Shown in pieces: positions 1 through 11,434 of a DNA stretch of 64,000 bases. Source of the DNA: Pachyseris speciosa (Eukaryota; Cnidaria; Anthozoa; Scleractinia; Pachyseridae); contig JAEMWC010000263.1 of the NCBI GenBank assembly GCA_016490735.1, positions 821,001 to 885,000 on the forward strand, in the 5' to 3' direction. The notes under the pieces were generated by a model. That model worked only from the letters and a program-made list of their open reading frames with translations, had not been told where the DNA came from and made no database searches. A program made the position numbers and the translations under genes. Position 1 is the stretch's first letter; each line of letters opens with the position of its first letter.

Positions 1-593
1 ATAATATATATATTTAGACAAGCCTAAAAGCGGAACTCCAAAAGCATTCTTTTTTTAATGGCATTTACATATAGTCTGCTTCTCATATCACCCATCTAAC
101 GTCACTCAAGCTACAGGCGCAAAGCTGTAGAAAATAGTATGGAAAGTTGAAGTGAGCAAGTGGCACAGCGGATTTAGACCCCCCGCAGGTTTGCACTCCG
201 GTCCAGATCTGCTTGTGGATCAGATTTGCACCTCCTTGTCCTGAACTGCTACCAGATATGAACCCCGTTTTACGGATTTGGACCCCCCTCCTAAAAACAA
301 GCATTCTATTGAGTAAGGTAATAAAATTCCTTTGTAAATTATGTTTGGAGTTGTTAAAAAGCCAAAATAAAAATATTGAGGTATTTTTTTTATAATCTTT
401 AACACTTTGTTAAAAAAGAACCTCACAACGCTAGTTTGCATCTATAAATTAAAAACTTAGAGCAATACCTAAGGACAGGTCTGTTTCTCGTTCATCTGTA
501 GGCGACTTTGGTATGGTTTAGGGCCACTACATATTGGTGGAGAAGCCTGTTGATTGCTCCTTTGAATCAGTGTCACATTATTTATATTTAATA
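1..593. other. Intergenic, no gene seen
   Basis: No convincing coding region. Short open frames here lack family motifs. The first ~45 bases (a run of ta followed by ttagacaagcc) resemble 3765-3810 (ta run followed by ttagtcaagcc), so both may be ends of one dispersed repeat. Confidence 0.4.
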
Positions 594-772
594 AATAGAT
601 TCCATGTTGCCGTGCGTCTGTTCAGAAATAGATCACAGATGACGTCAAAATGTGGTAAAAACAAAGAAGTGGCACACGAGCCGCAGGCAAGTGTGTCACT
701 GATGTTTTTACCACATTTTGACGTCTTCCGTGATCTATTACTGAACGGACGCACGGCAACATGGAATCTATT
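594..772. mobile_element. Foldback MITE, long hairpin
   Basis: The left arm (594-662, starting ATAGATTCCATGTTGCC) is nearly the exact reverse complement of the right arm (706-772, ending GGCAACATGGAATCTAT). The pairing continues into the loop (AGTGGCACAC near 669 against GTGTGTCACT near 691), so almost the whole 179 bp folds back. No coding capacity. Reading it as a non-autonomous DNA transposon is inference; no target-site duplication is certain. Confidence 0.75.
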
Positions 773-1432
773 TGTTTTATATAATAAAGAAACAAAATGC
801 AAGCGAAAAACTTGTTTATTTTCACATGTCTGGAAAAAAGTGGGTCGTGATGACGTAATCTGTGCATCTGTCCTCTAATAGATCATAGCTAAGAACCAAT
901 CACAGCGCGCGAACTATTCACCTTATTATATATAGTGATTCAGATCATCCCTGCATAATGAATGCAATTTCAATTATCCACAGCCTCCCACCCGGCCATG
1001 AGACAGTCGGAAATCAGAAATTGTGTATCCTCTGGATATATGTATGCCTCAAAAAAATATTATGAAAGAAAGATACATAGAAAACAATCAAAACATTTAT
1101 GATATGAATTAAGACCAAGATATGTCTTTTGATCAGTTACTTCTTGACCTTACTATCACAAAAAATATGCTTGCTATAGCATTAAGCTCATCAATCAATG
1201 CACCTAGAGTGTTTTCAAAAAGAAATCCAGCTGCTCTTCTGGCCGGCCAAGTGCAACAACTTGACTACCATCAAGGTTATTAAAAATGTAGTATGAGGAT
1301 TTAAGGTAATGATTCATCAAAGCAAAAGTGCTGGAAATCAGTGTTAGCCATCTTAACTTGATTTTCAAACGGCCCTTTGTAAATAGATGTCTTTTTAAAG
1401 CCACTCGTATATTGAGACTGATTACTTTTCTA

Positions 1433-1510
1433 TTACTACTGCCACTGCCACTGCCACTGCCACTGCCACTACCACTACCACTGCCACCACAACCACAACA
1501 ACCACCACCA
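1433..1510. repeat. CCACTG/CCA microsatellite
   Basis: Hexamer-like repeat of ccactg degenerating to ccacta and cca. It yields apparent Pro-Leu or Gly-Ser rich open frames on the two strands that are not credible genes. Confidence 0.9.
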
Positions 1511-1594
1511 AAGTATGTGTACATTGTGCACAAAGTCCAAAGGATGTGTACATTGATGAGAAAAAGCTTACTTAAAGTTTAATTTTAAGTTTAA

Positions 1595-2040
1595 AGTGCC
1601 TATGAAACGAAATTTGTTTCGTCGCTAATTTTAAAGTTTAATCCAAAACTCAACATTCCAAAATTTGAGGTGCTCTTGATTAAAATTGGCGATTTTACAT
1701 GCGTTTGAAGTTGGGCTATTTTGCCCTCAAAAATGGCATTTGAATCGCGCGGCCAAAAAGACACGTGACAGTAGCTGTGACGTAATTTTGGGGACAAGTA
1801 TTCCAACTGTTTCACTATATTTCTTAAGCGCAAACACATTTTTGTACCCAAAATGACGTGACATCATAGAATTTGACGAATAAACTCGACCCAGACCCCT
1901 GACCATTTTTAAAGGCAAAATAGCCCAACTTCAAACGCTCGTAAAATCGCCAATCACGAGCACCTCAAATTTTGAGATTCTTGCGTTTTTAGGGGTAAAC
2001 TTTAAAATTAGCAAAAAACAAATTTCGCTTCGTAGGCACT
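1595..2040. mobile_element. TTAA-flanked foldback MITE (AGTGC family, copy 1)
   Basis: Bounded by TTAA at 1591-1594 and 2041-2044. Left end reads AGTGCCTATGAAACGAAATT, right end is its inverted match ending TAGGCACT. The inner arms (gttgggctattttgcc near 1710; ggcaaaatagcccaac near 1914) also pair, so most of the 446 bp is one imperfect palindrome. TTAA duplication with a purine-purine terminus suggests a Kolobok-type non-autonomous element; this class assignment is inference. Confidence 0.8.
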
Positions 2041-2044
2041 TTAA

Positions 2045-3095
2045 CTTTTTATAATACTTTGTCATGCGAATACAAGTAAGTTGATACAAAACAAAAAAGT
2101 GCATGACTGGAGAATAATTGGGAGAAACTTATTTCCTATACAAAGAATATTATCCATAAGATTATTGAATACTGAACTACGGATATCAGATTTCCAGCAT
2201 TTTCATTGGCCAGCCGGACACAGGCTCTCAGCTCAGATGAACGCTTCAGCAAACAGAGAAAGCTCTATAAAATTTTCCCTCGAAAGGGCAGCCATTAAAA
2301 AAATTAGTCGTCTCGCAGCGGAATTAATGAGTATAAATTTCGAAACTGGAACCGAAATACAAATGGAATTCAACTTTTCATTGCTGAGTGTTTAATTTTA
2401 GAAAGACAAGAAATAGTGCTGGGATCGTGTTAAAAAATTTCTTGCAGCGCTTAAGAAAATTTTCCGGGCTGTTGATCTTTGCGGTAGCTAATAGAATAAC
2501 GCACTTTTATTTACGGAAATACCGAAAGAGTTTTTGAACTTAACTAAACGAAAGTGAAAATATGTATTCAACAGCAAGTGTCGACGACACCAATCTGTAA
2601 CTACGCTCACGTCACGGACCAATCTATTCAAAACAAACTGAACAAACAGCGATCAGCGACACTTTTTCAACAATTAACACACATTGAAATGTTCTGACCT
2701 GCACTCGATTCAACGTATCAATCACCAGCTTCAAACTTTCCGGTTACAGCTATGATGTTTTGTAAAAAATGAGAAGAATCGCCGTTCTTGTTGTTTTTGT
2801 TTTTCTGTTCGGCCGCGGTTCCAGTTTTTGTTCCACGCATCGAGACAAATTTCTATAAGCCATTTCTTGACGCATAACCTGGACATTTGTCTCGCTTATC
2901 CCTGATATATCTTGTTTCCGACCAGGTCTGGTGAGACAATGTTCCAGTCCATCAAAATAAATTGAAATTGTGCCTTTATTTTGATAAAATTCGCCCGTTG
3001 TGCTGTTGTTTTTGAGGGGTTACAAATTCGCTTCCTTCGGCTCGTACATCTACGTGAACGCCGTTCCACCCTCTTTGAGCAATGATTGAATACTT
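2045..3095. other. Intergenic, no gene seen
   Basis: No ORF with recognisable motifs. One 104-codon open frame at 2081-2395 (plus) has no recognisable features and no supporting splice or promoter context, so it is not called. Confidence 0.4.
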
Positions 3096-3221
3096 AAGCA
3101 AACTACTGGCCATTTTCAACCATGTATTCAGAGCAAATAAACTCTATGCTTTTCCCAAAGCAAACTACTGGCCATTTTCAACCATGTATTCAGAGCAAAT
3201 AAACTCTATGCTTTTCCCAAA
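3096..3221. repeat. Exact tandem duplication, 62-bp period
   Basis: The segment beginning aagcaaactactggcc occurs twice, head to tail, with a period of 62 bp and virtually no divergence, implying a recent local duplication. Confidence 0.9.
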
Positions 3222-3447
3222 ACGGATCGAAAACTGAAGCTTCAACGTTATTCTCGGACAGTTTCATTGAGTTAATATTCAACTTTGCTCGGAAATGTAG
3301 CAACACGCCGAAAGATTTTCGGGCCCTTTTTGTTTAGTCATGTGATGGACAAATGTTTTCTTTTTTCGGTTTTCTCTTTCTCCGAGTTCCTTTCTTCCAC
3401 TTTTTTTTGTTCAGAGTCCCAATTATACGTCGTAGAGTTTTAAATAA

Positions 3448-3540
3448 AACAATTATTCTACTCAGGCTTGCTGGATATGAAATGATAATAACCGATTATT
3501 TATCACTTCATATCTAGCGCGCGCTCGTAGAATAATTGTT
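3448..3540. mobile_element. Short hairpin MITE (AACAATTATT family)
   Basis: Left end AACAATTATTCTAC is mirrored by right end GTAGAATAATTGTT. Inside, GATATGAAATGATAATAA pairs with TTATCACTTCATATC. The 93-bp sequence folds almost completely. The termini resemble the longer MITE at 57678-57991. Confidence 0.7.
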
Positions 3541-6048
3541 AAATATTAAACATACTAAAAAATAAGAGGTGAAATTTAAACACGGCTCAAAGCTAACCTA
3601 ACTAAATTAAATTTGAGATTGACACCACTGAAAAATTAAGAAATAAAATTTAAATACAACCCAAAGCTAACCTAATTAAAACTGCTTTTAGAAGGTACAT
3701 GCATAATGTTCGATGGAATAATATTCCAGTCTGTTATATAGCGATTAATGAAAAGAAAAGCTGAAGGCCATATATATATTTAGTCAAGCCAAGCCTGAAA
3801 TCGGAGCTGCACACTGTCACCGAGCAACTTCGCATGGCTTTCCTTGGGCTAGTTTATGATTTGTGTTCAAAAACATTGAGCAGCAGCAGGGAAAACGAAG
3901 GGTTTTCGATAGCAAACGTTTACAAAAAGAAGACAGACATTCTTGAGCCCAACTACTTTCAGATGAAATCGTAAAGGCATTCAAAGCGGACCAAAAACAA
4001 AACACTGTAAGCAAACAAAGTAAGATATGTACGTTTGTACGTACGTACGACGTACGTACGGTGACCAAAACCAAATTTTCTCGAGCAGATGGGTTACCAT
4101 ATTTTCTTAACCATGGTGCTCCGCACGCGTTCGGCGCGGGGTGCTCCGCTATTACCAGCCTACAATTGGATGTCCCAAAAGTAACAATACGGATGAGTTC
4201 TCAGTCATGGAGAAATAAAACTAGTAATCTATATGAAGACTCGCTTTGAAGAGAACGCTGAATTGAATTCGTCAGGGACAAATGTCGCTGTCGCAAAGTA
4301 GACAAAGATTAATGGAATGTGAGTTGTCGCTTTCGCAAACGTTCGCGCGTTTTCTGCCAATTGGGAGAAGATTGTCGTCTTTTTAGGAGTCATGTCATTT
4401 GTTGCTTCTACCCCCTGGAAGTCCTTCAGGATGCCTGCAGAGACATATCATGATTTTTGAGATAAAAAAGTGTATTTTTCAAATTTCTGGTTCTTGATCT
4501 CGTTCGAAGTTTGCGCATGCCTTTCGCGTTTTTCCGCTCTGAATCTTTCATATTGTCGGTTCTGTTTCTATCGAAGGCAAATAAACCCGTTTTTAAATAG
4601 ACTTCCCAACATAACATGAAAACCAATTATAGAAGATCCGGCATTAGGAGTTCTCACCATTGTCTCCAAGATAGGTCCATTCACTCAGTTTTCACTTGTT
4701 TGTATATGTGCATCAGTATTTGTGTTTGGTAACGAAACCTCCAGTGCCATGGTGTGAAGCTTGTTGGTATCGAAACTTTAATTAAATTCAACTATTTAAA
4801 TTGAATTTAAGAATTGATTTGCCCCTGATTAGTCTGTTGGATTGTGCGAATTGTAACCAAAAAACAAGGTCCAAATTAACACATTTCTCCTGCTGAATTT
4901 GTACCAGAAAATACTTGTATACCCTAAGGAAATATATGTGTTGGTTGTTACAAACTATAGAAAAAAAATTCATCTCCTTTTATGCAATCAGTAGCCTTCA
5001 TCGTGAGCTCTTGTCGGCCTCCTTATTGCCTTATCACCTACTCCGTAATTACAAGCAACTGACAAAATGCATAAATTAGCACTGACCGAACGATTTTCAC
5101 AAGTGAACAGTGCTAACTTGCTGGTCTCTGATGATTAAAGCAAAATACTACTTTTTACCGAAGTTGGCATCAGGAATGTTTATCTCACTATAAAAAGGAA
5201 CGCATCAGAAGGCACACCCGTTTAGCTCTTGAGCTGTTCGCCGTGTGCTGTGAAAGCTAATTTTGTTTGCTCCTTCATGTCAACCAGTGAGAAAGTGTAG
5301 GCCCTGCAGGTTAGCTATTCCTTGAAATGTTATTTCGAAGTTTTTCCAACCTGAGATTCAGTTTGCTTTTCGGGTAACTGGTATTGTTTGGTCAACGCCT
5401 TTGGATCAGAGTATGAAACGTATGTCTAACCTTCCCCGAGTCTCGTCTACGAATCGCGTTAGCAGAGAATTTATACCCTGCCTTTAATATTATTTCGACT
5501 GAGATTCTCACTTCTGATGAACTAAATTTCCCTCCAAGATTAGAGTGTACGAAACTAACTGGTTTTTATTTATTTCTTTGTTTTTTTTTTGTCTGATCAG
5601 GGACCTTGTGAACAAACTTACGTAGAAATAACATGATGGGTGGAGCCTGCAGAGAAGATTTATCCAAATGCAATAAGGTAAGGATTGCTTGATCATGTTT
5701 TCTGTTTTAATTTTCTTGTTTGTGTGCGATACAAGCAACCCTTGATCTGCTCGTCTCTTTGCCGTCATATTGCTGCTTGATGGGTACTGCGTAATAATGT
5801 GACACTCATCAAAGTACTGACCAAGCCGCTCCTTTGCGATGTTTATCTTGTGATAAATCTGATTGAGTATGAACTAATCGTAGCATCTGTCTTGCATGTT
5901 TCAGCTTAAAGTGGCAGAACAATAAGATCTACTGGCGAAGAAAATATCAGAGCACAAGAATGTTGAAGCTCTGGGACGCCATCGTCGATTAATTCAGATA
6001 AGTCCAACAATTCTGGCATATTCCTTTCTCATTAATTAGATGAGTACT
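3541..6048. other. Intergenic, simple repeats only
   Basis: No gene supported. Contains a diverged ~74-bp direct repeat (aaagctaacctaa at about 3590 and 3664) and a GTAC-rich palindromic run at about 4027-4062. A TATA-like ctataaaaagg lies at about 5189 without an identifiable transcript downstream. Confidence 0.4.
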
Positions 6049-6423
6049 GTATTTACACGGTGCTGGGACAATTTTCAGTTACTGGAAAAGCAAATTAAAA
6101 ATGCAGATGATACCACCAAAACGCGGGTACTATTGGCAAGATTTATACTGGAGACGGATCATCCGTCCAGACGGATCATCCGTGTAGTATAAATACGGGA
6201 AGGACTATGAGACGAACTACGCATTTATACACAAAGACGGATCATCCGTCTTGACGAGTTATCCACGATAATTCGTCTCACAAGACAGACTATCGCGATA
6301 GTTCGTGTGGATGGATGATCCGTCTGCTTGCCCGTATTTATACACACAGACGGATTATCAGACGAGCTACCGTTGTTTGCCCAAGCTCGTCCCAGACGGG
6401 TGATCCGTCTCTAGTGTAAATAC
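6049..6423. mobile_element. MITE with clustered GACGGATCATCCGTC palindromes
   Basis: Ends GTATTTACAC and GTGTAAATAC form a 10-bp inverted repeat. Internally the palindrome GACGGATCATCCGTC or close variants (gacggatgatccgtc-like halves) recur several times, with further dyads such as CTATCGCGATAG. Non-coding. Interpreted as a non-autonomous DNA transposon with internal binding-site-like palindromes; no duplication of the target was resolved. Confidence 0.6.
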
Positions 6424-6494
6424 GGCCATTGTATGTCTTGAATGAGCCAGTGTTGAACGTTAAATTATGTAATTCTGATTCTGCCGTGACGATT

Positions 6495-7500
6495 GCGGTG
6501 GTCAACATTGGTCAGTTTCTCATCAACTTTCTGTAGTTCTAGTTTTCTAACAAACCGTTTTGTCTATTTTTTGAGGAGATTTGGGAACGATTTATTGATG
6601 AATAAGTTTGTTCAATTCAAAACACTTTTAAGGGTGGAACCAGGCATGTCCCGACCGGGGTATTTCATTGTGTGATGCCAAGCAAGGTTAGGCAGAAAAT
6701 TATTGGGAGTATATTGTTGTGCCATCATGTTTACGAAATCGAAAAAAGTGGTGTGCCATGTGTTTCAAATCAAGTTTACAGAGATTGTTAGCCTACATTT
6801 TCCGAGTTTTGTGAAAACATTCGACTGATTTTCAAAGTTTAAGGATTGTTTAACCGTTTTTCACAGAAAAGAACTTGCATTCAGAGCAGAGATGAATAGA
6901 ATTAATAGTAAAGCAGAAATGAAATCAGGGATACCATGAATAAATGAAATTGACACCAACAATGCAGTAATGCCATTACGTAAGAATGCAGAGATGATAA
7001 AATGACAATCATACCATGTCAGTTGCTCCACATTGTTCGACGTTAGTGCAAAAGTTTTACTCGGGTCTTTTTTTATTCATTACCTATTTATCACAGGAAA
7101 CAAAACTTACATTGAATATAGAGTTGAAAGCGATGCAGGAATGAAATTACGGTGATCAAGGTTGGGTTTGTCATAAACTTTCTGTAGATTACTGACAAAG
7201 CAATTTTTGTACATTTGTTCATTTACTAAAACACTGAAGGGTCGAGCCAGACATGTCCCAAGTTCAGTAATTTTTCATGGTAAACAATTATTGGGAGTAT
7301 TTTCGTTAAGAAATCGAGAAAAAGAAAATTACAAATAACCAGCCCGTGCTTGATAATGTTTTTATTTGTAGAATCTTGGCCTACGTTCCGACTTTTGTGA
7401 ATAAGTTGGACTGCTTTTATTTTGAAATCTTGACTGAATTTAACGGTTTTCAGAGAACGCAAAACTTACATTAAGTGCAGACTTGAGATGAATAGAATCT
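6495..7500. repeat. Diverged direct duplication (~650-bp spacing)
   Basis: Sequence from about 6495 to 6915 (caactttctgtag, ccaggcatgtcccg, attattgggagtat, ttcagagcagag) recurs in the same order at about 7150-7500 (aactttctgtag, ccagacatgtccca, attattgggagtat, ttaagtgcagac). It is an old tandem duplication of non-coding DNA. Confidence 0.65.
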
Positions 7501-7689
7501 AGAGCACTGCAGAACTAAGATAGATAAAAAGAAGAAATAAAACAGCGGATACGAGTAATGGAATTAGGTACAACGCAAAGATGATGTAAGAACAATTATT
7601 TCATGTCATGGAATTTCATTGTCCCAGAAACTTTGGGGATTTGCGGTAATTGGAACTAAAATACTCTAAGCTTCGTTTCTCGGGAACAT

Positions 7690-8013
7690 AAGGCTCAATT
7701 GTAAAGATGTTTGAACAAACGTTTTCTTTACCAGCTCTATCCAGCATTTTGACAACTGGTTCGGTTTAAGAATCAAGCCGAGGGAGGAAACATCCATTGA
7801 AACAGCTTTAGGTAACTACATTTTTTTTAAATGTGCCGAAAACTTAAAGACACGGACTATAAAATGTTTGAAGACATTCCAAAAGAATTACACGAATTGC
7901 GGAAAAAGCAGATGGACAAATTGAAGAAAGCAAAGAAAGATGGAAAGCGCGCATACTTTAGCAAATCCGAGCCGGATAAGCTTTTTGTTGACGGCAAATA
8001 TGTTCAGCTTTAA
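7690..8013 (+). pseudogene. LINE ORF1 C-terminal remnant
   Basis: The open frame 7831-8013 reads through KELHELRKKQMDKLKKAKK, then an RAYF..PDKLFVDGKYV ending. This Lys/Arg-rich helix followed by a K-LFVDGK-Y tail resembles the C-terminal end of L1-type ORF1 RNA-binding proteins. It stands about 600 bp upstream of an endonuclease fragment on the same strand, which fits ORF1 then ORF2 of one LINE. The upstream part is frameshifted and not assignable, so the copy is dead. Identification rests on motif resemblance only. Confidence 0.5.
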
Positions 8014-8469
8014 GACTTTATTGGTTTTGTAAATACTTTTTCAGCTTTGGTTTCCGGTCATAGGCATTTCTATTATTTAGGCTGTATATTATAACGGTGA
8101 AGGAGCGGTCTGTGAAATAGCTTGAAAGTAACGAAAGGTAGTTTATTGGAAAGGCTCATAGTTTATCTTTGGAGCATAAGGTAAGGGTTTTTTTTCTCCT
8201 CATCTGTGTTTGCTTAGTGTTATTTGATGTTTAGTTTTTGTAGTATTTCCCTTTTAAATTTATTGAAAGATTTCTCGGCTCTTTGCGTTGTAATTAGGAT
8301 GTTATTTGTTAACTTGTATGTGTTATATTTTCGTATTGATATGTACAGTGTAACTTGCATGTATTTAGTTTTGGATTTTAGGTGCACAGCCCAAAGGAGC
8401 GCAGTCCGTTTCACACTGAATATGCTCTATTTATGCGACTTACTTTTACTTCTGAAGGTGTACTGTTTA

Positions 8470-8470
<1 letters not shown>

Positions 8471-8524
<54 letters not shown>

Positions 8525-8533
8525 TATTTATTT
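8471..8533. repeat. (TTA)n microsatellite
   Basis: About twenty near-perfect TTA triplets followed by T-rich sequence. It lies within LINE A upstream of the endonuclease fragment. Confidence 0.95.
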
Positions 8534-8640
8534 TTTTTGCTTATTCTATTTTGGTAATCTTCTGCATTCCCCGTTACATATGATTGACTGGCATTTCGAT
8601 GACATTGGATAGTTGTAAATTATAATAAGGATAATAAATA

Positions 8641-9008
8641 TTGTCAATTTTCTGAAAGATTTAAGAACAATCCTACAAAATGAAAATTTAGGCGAAGAAG
8701 ACAATATAATTATAGGGGGTGATTTTAACTGTCCGTTAAATCCGGTCCTTGATAAGAAAGGAGGCATACTTTTACCAAGGAAATCAGTAATTGAAACCAT
8801 TGATTGTTTACAGGATGAACTGGATTTGGTCGACATTTGGAGAGTAAAAAATCCTACAACAAAAAGCTACACTTGGAGCCAAAACTCACCAATGATCCTT
8901 TGTCGCTTAGATTATTAGCTGATTTCGAATAATTTACAGGATTCAGTTAAGGTAACGAATATTATTCCTGCCATCAAACTATAGAGTTTAACATTAGTAG
9001 TGATCACA
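8641..9008 (+). pseudogene. LINE A endonuclease C-terminal part
   Basis: Translation gives IIIGGDFNCPLNP, then DELDLVDIWR, NPTTKSYTWSQ and CRLDYWLISN-like text (one shift near 8900), ending SSDHI. These are the GDFN, TW and D-H landmarks of the APE-type endonuclease of non-LTR retrotransposons, which nicks target DNA for target-primed reverse transcription. The N-terminal half is not recognisable. The frame stops at the insertion at 9009 and resumes at 10029 as KGPGHWKMNC when the insert and one TTAA are removed. Confidence 0.75.
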
Positions 9009-9012
9009 TTAA

Positions 9013-10024
9013 CTCTTTTCCATCCAACGTCACACATATGTGATGATAAATACTGCTTCCTTTTTATGGTTTATTTCTTGTTTAAAGTTTGTCAGAACGT
9101 TATAATAATTGTGTGAATAGGACCAACTGTGTTTTAGCAATCATTAAAGCTAAAAATAACGACTACAATACCAGAATTCCGCTGCATATCACCGATCGTT
9201 TAACAGCAAAGCCCAAAATGCTTGTTTTTTGGCCAGAGAATAACACCAAAATTTACACATTTTTGTGGCCAACTTTTTAATAAGAAAAACTGCCCAAATA
9301 TCAAGATTCTACATTTACAGCAAACCTCAAGCTCTCTCCTTATTATCAGCTATGAAACGTTTCTCTCACATTTGGTGCCTGCCACGTTTCAGCCCGTTTC
9401 TGAGATCCAATCTTGTGTGTCTTAACTGGACTCGTTCACGGCCGAAAAGAATTCTGGGAACTGTAACCACGCCGCGAGCATAGAACTCTCCTTCAGTTCA
9501 TTACATAGTTTTTCGATAAGTGCTGAGCCACCCGGTGCTACCAGCAAAATGTTGCATCGATGAGTATTTTTAGCGGTCAGAACTAGCCCACATTGCCTCG
9601 TTAGCTCCCCGAATCCACTTGCAGAAAGACAAGAGAGACAGGTTCCATATCGAGCCACCATCATCACAACAGAGCGTGTTTGGCATCTCCATCAACATAA
9701 AACCGCCTCTCACCTCTGGTTTCTTTCAAAGGCTTGCCTTTACCCACATTCTAGCTTAATGATGCCAGCATGGGGGCTTCTGCAGAGGAAAATGGCTCAG
9801 AAAAGCACTCTAAAACTGACAATTGCACCACAGTCAAGCGATTCCACTGACTCGACAAACAACAGCCACTCGGGTGCATCACGTGACTCTAAAGCCTGGG
9901 TCCCAGTATTTCAAGACAGCAGATATTTTCATAATAACTCCATATATGAAGAAGTTAAGAGCCCCAGACCATTTATTGCCCAAAATCTGGTGAAATAAAT
10001 AGCACCCACTTGGATCGAAAAGGG
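9013..10024. mobile_element. Non-autonomous piggyBac-like element
   Basis: Flanked by TTAA at 9009-9012 and 10025-10028. Left terminus CTCTTTTCCATCCAA and right terminus TTGGATCGAAAAGGG form an inverted repeat; C-C/T-C starts with TTAA duplication are piggyBac hallmarks. Removing the element plus one TTAA restores the LINE reading frame across the junction (DHI then KGPGHWKMN), directly proving an insertion. The interior has no transposase. Its inner part (9222-9990) is similar to 52270-52900. Confidence 0.85.
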
Positions 10025-10028
10025 TTAA

Positions 10029-11434
10029 AGGCCCGGGTCATTGGAAAATGAACTGCTCACTTTTAGATGATGGCGACTACATTAGAGATGTTACAGCTAA
10101 AATACCTGTCTGGTTGGCCGAGGGTAGCAGTGATTTGTCGGACAATAGAAGTATTTGGGATTGGATTAAATTTAACATCAGAGCACACGCAATCCAGCAT
10201 TCAAAACGTAAAGCGAGGGAAAGAAAAGAAAAAGAAAACATACTTCAAAAGGAATTTAACGATGCAAAGCAAAAGTTTGAATCGGACCCTACTAATGAAA
10301 ACGTTATCAGTTTTAATTCGGCTAAAGAAAAATTGGAACATTTTTATGAGGAAAAACTTCAAGGGATCATTATTCGTGCACGGGCTCGTTGGTGTGAACA
10401 TGCATGGTGAAAAGAGCACCAAATATTTTCTTAATCTAGAGAAAAGGAACCATGTTAAAAAACATGTTCGAAAATTGGAAATCAGTGGTTCGATCACTAC
10501 AGACCCCTTTAAGATACTTTCTGAACAAAACCGGTTTTATCAAGAGTTATATACAAGCAAGAATAGGAATGCAGGTAACACGCAAGCAACGGAATCCTTT
10601 TTGAATAATTTAAATATCCCTACACTTACAGATGAACAAATGTTATCGTGTGAGGGCAAGATTACTGCGGAGGAATGTGCTAAGGTTCTGCAGAGCTTTC
10701 AGCTTAATAAAGCTCCTGGCAATGATGGGATTCAAGTTGAATTTTACATCAAATTCTGGCCGATTATTAGTGAACCTTTTATTAACTGTGCCATTGACTG
10801 TTTTACTAAAGGCGAAATGTCGTGTTCACAGAAACAAGCTGTAATCACTCTTCTTGAAAAGAAGGGAAAGGATCGTTCATTTCTAGAGAACTGGAGACTG
10901 ATTTCGCTTGTTAACGTAGATTCTAAAATTATCTCTAAGGTCTTAGCGACAAGGATAAAAAATGTCCTTCCAAGTATCATCCACCACAACCAGAGTGGCT
11001 TCGAAACTGTTCGATCGATTTTTGATCTAATGGAGTTTTCTCTCAAAGAAAATATTCCCGGTTTAATGATCTTTATTTACTTCCACAAAGCATTTGACAC
11101 CTTAGAATGGAGCTTTCTAGTTAGTTGCTTGGAAACCTTTCGGTTTGGTCCCGACTTTATTCGCTGTACAATAATATTCAAAGTTGTGTTATTAACAATG
11201 GAAAGGGGTGTGAGACAAGGTGATCCCCTCTCTCCATATTTGTTTGTGGTTGCAGTTGAAACTCTTGCAATCGCAATTCGTCAAAATAAAGAGATTAAAG
11301 GTATTAGAATTGGTGAAGAAGAAACAAAGCTCATTCAATACGCTGATGATACAACGGCGGTTTTGTCGGATATTGACTATAGGCTCGTGCTCTTTTTGAT
11401 CTCCTTAATGTTTTTAAGAAACTCTCAGGGCTAG
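10029..11434 (+). pseudogene. LINE A reverse transcriptase
   Basis: The frame starts with GPGHWKMNC and a Lys/Glu-rich linker (10048-10410), shifts once near 10395, then runs to 11434. Reverse transcriptase landmarks in order: NKAPGNDGIQVEFYIKFW, ENWRLISLVNVDSKIISKVLA, the motif A region IYFHKAFDTLEW, RGVRQGDPLSPYLF (motif B) and QYADDTTAV (motif C, catalytic Asp-Asp intact). A short stop and shift near 11430 lead to SSKTEGMWIGSS. Frameshifts make the copy inactive, but the catalytic signature survives, so decay is moderate. Strongly L1/Tx1-like in style. Confidence 0.85.

Noticed and set aside
534..878. 114-codon plus-strand ORF
   Set aside because: It is the translation of a foldback MITE; the minus strand gives similar peptides because of the palindrome.
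1204..1582. Gly-Ser or Pro-Leu rich ORFs on opposite strands
   Set aside because: Generated by the CCACTG microsatellite.
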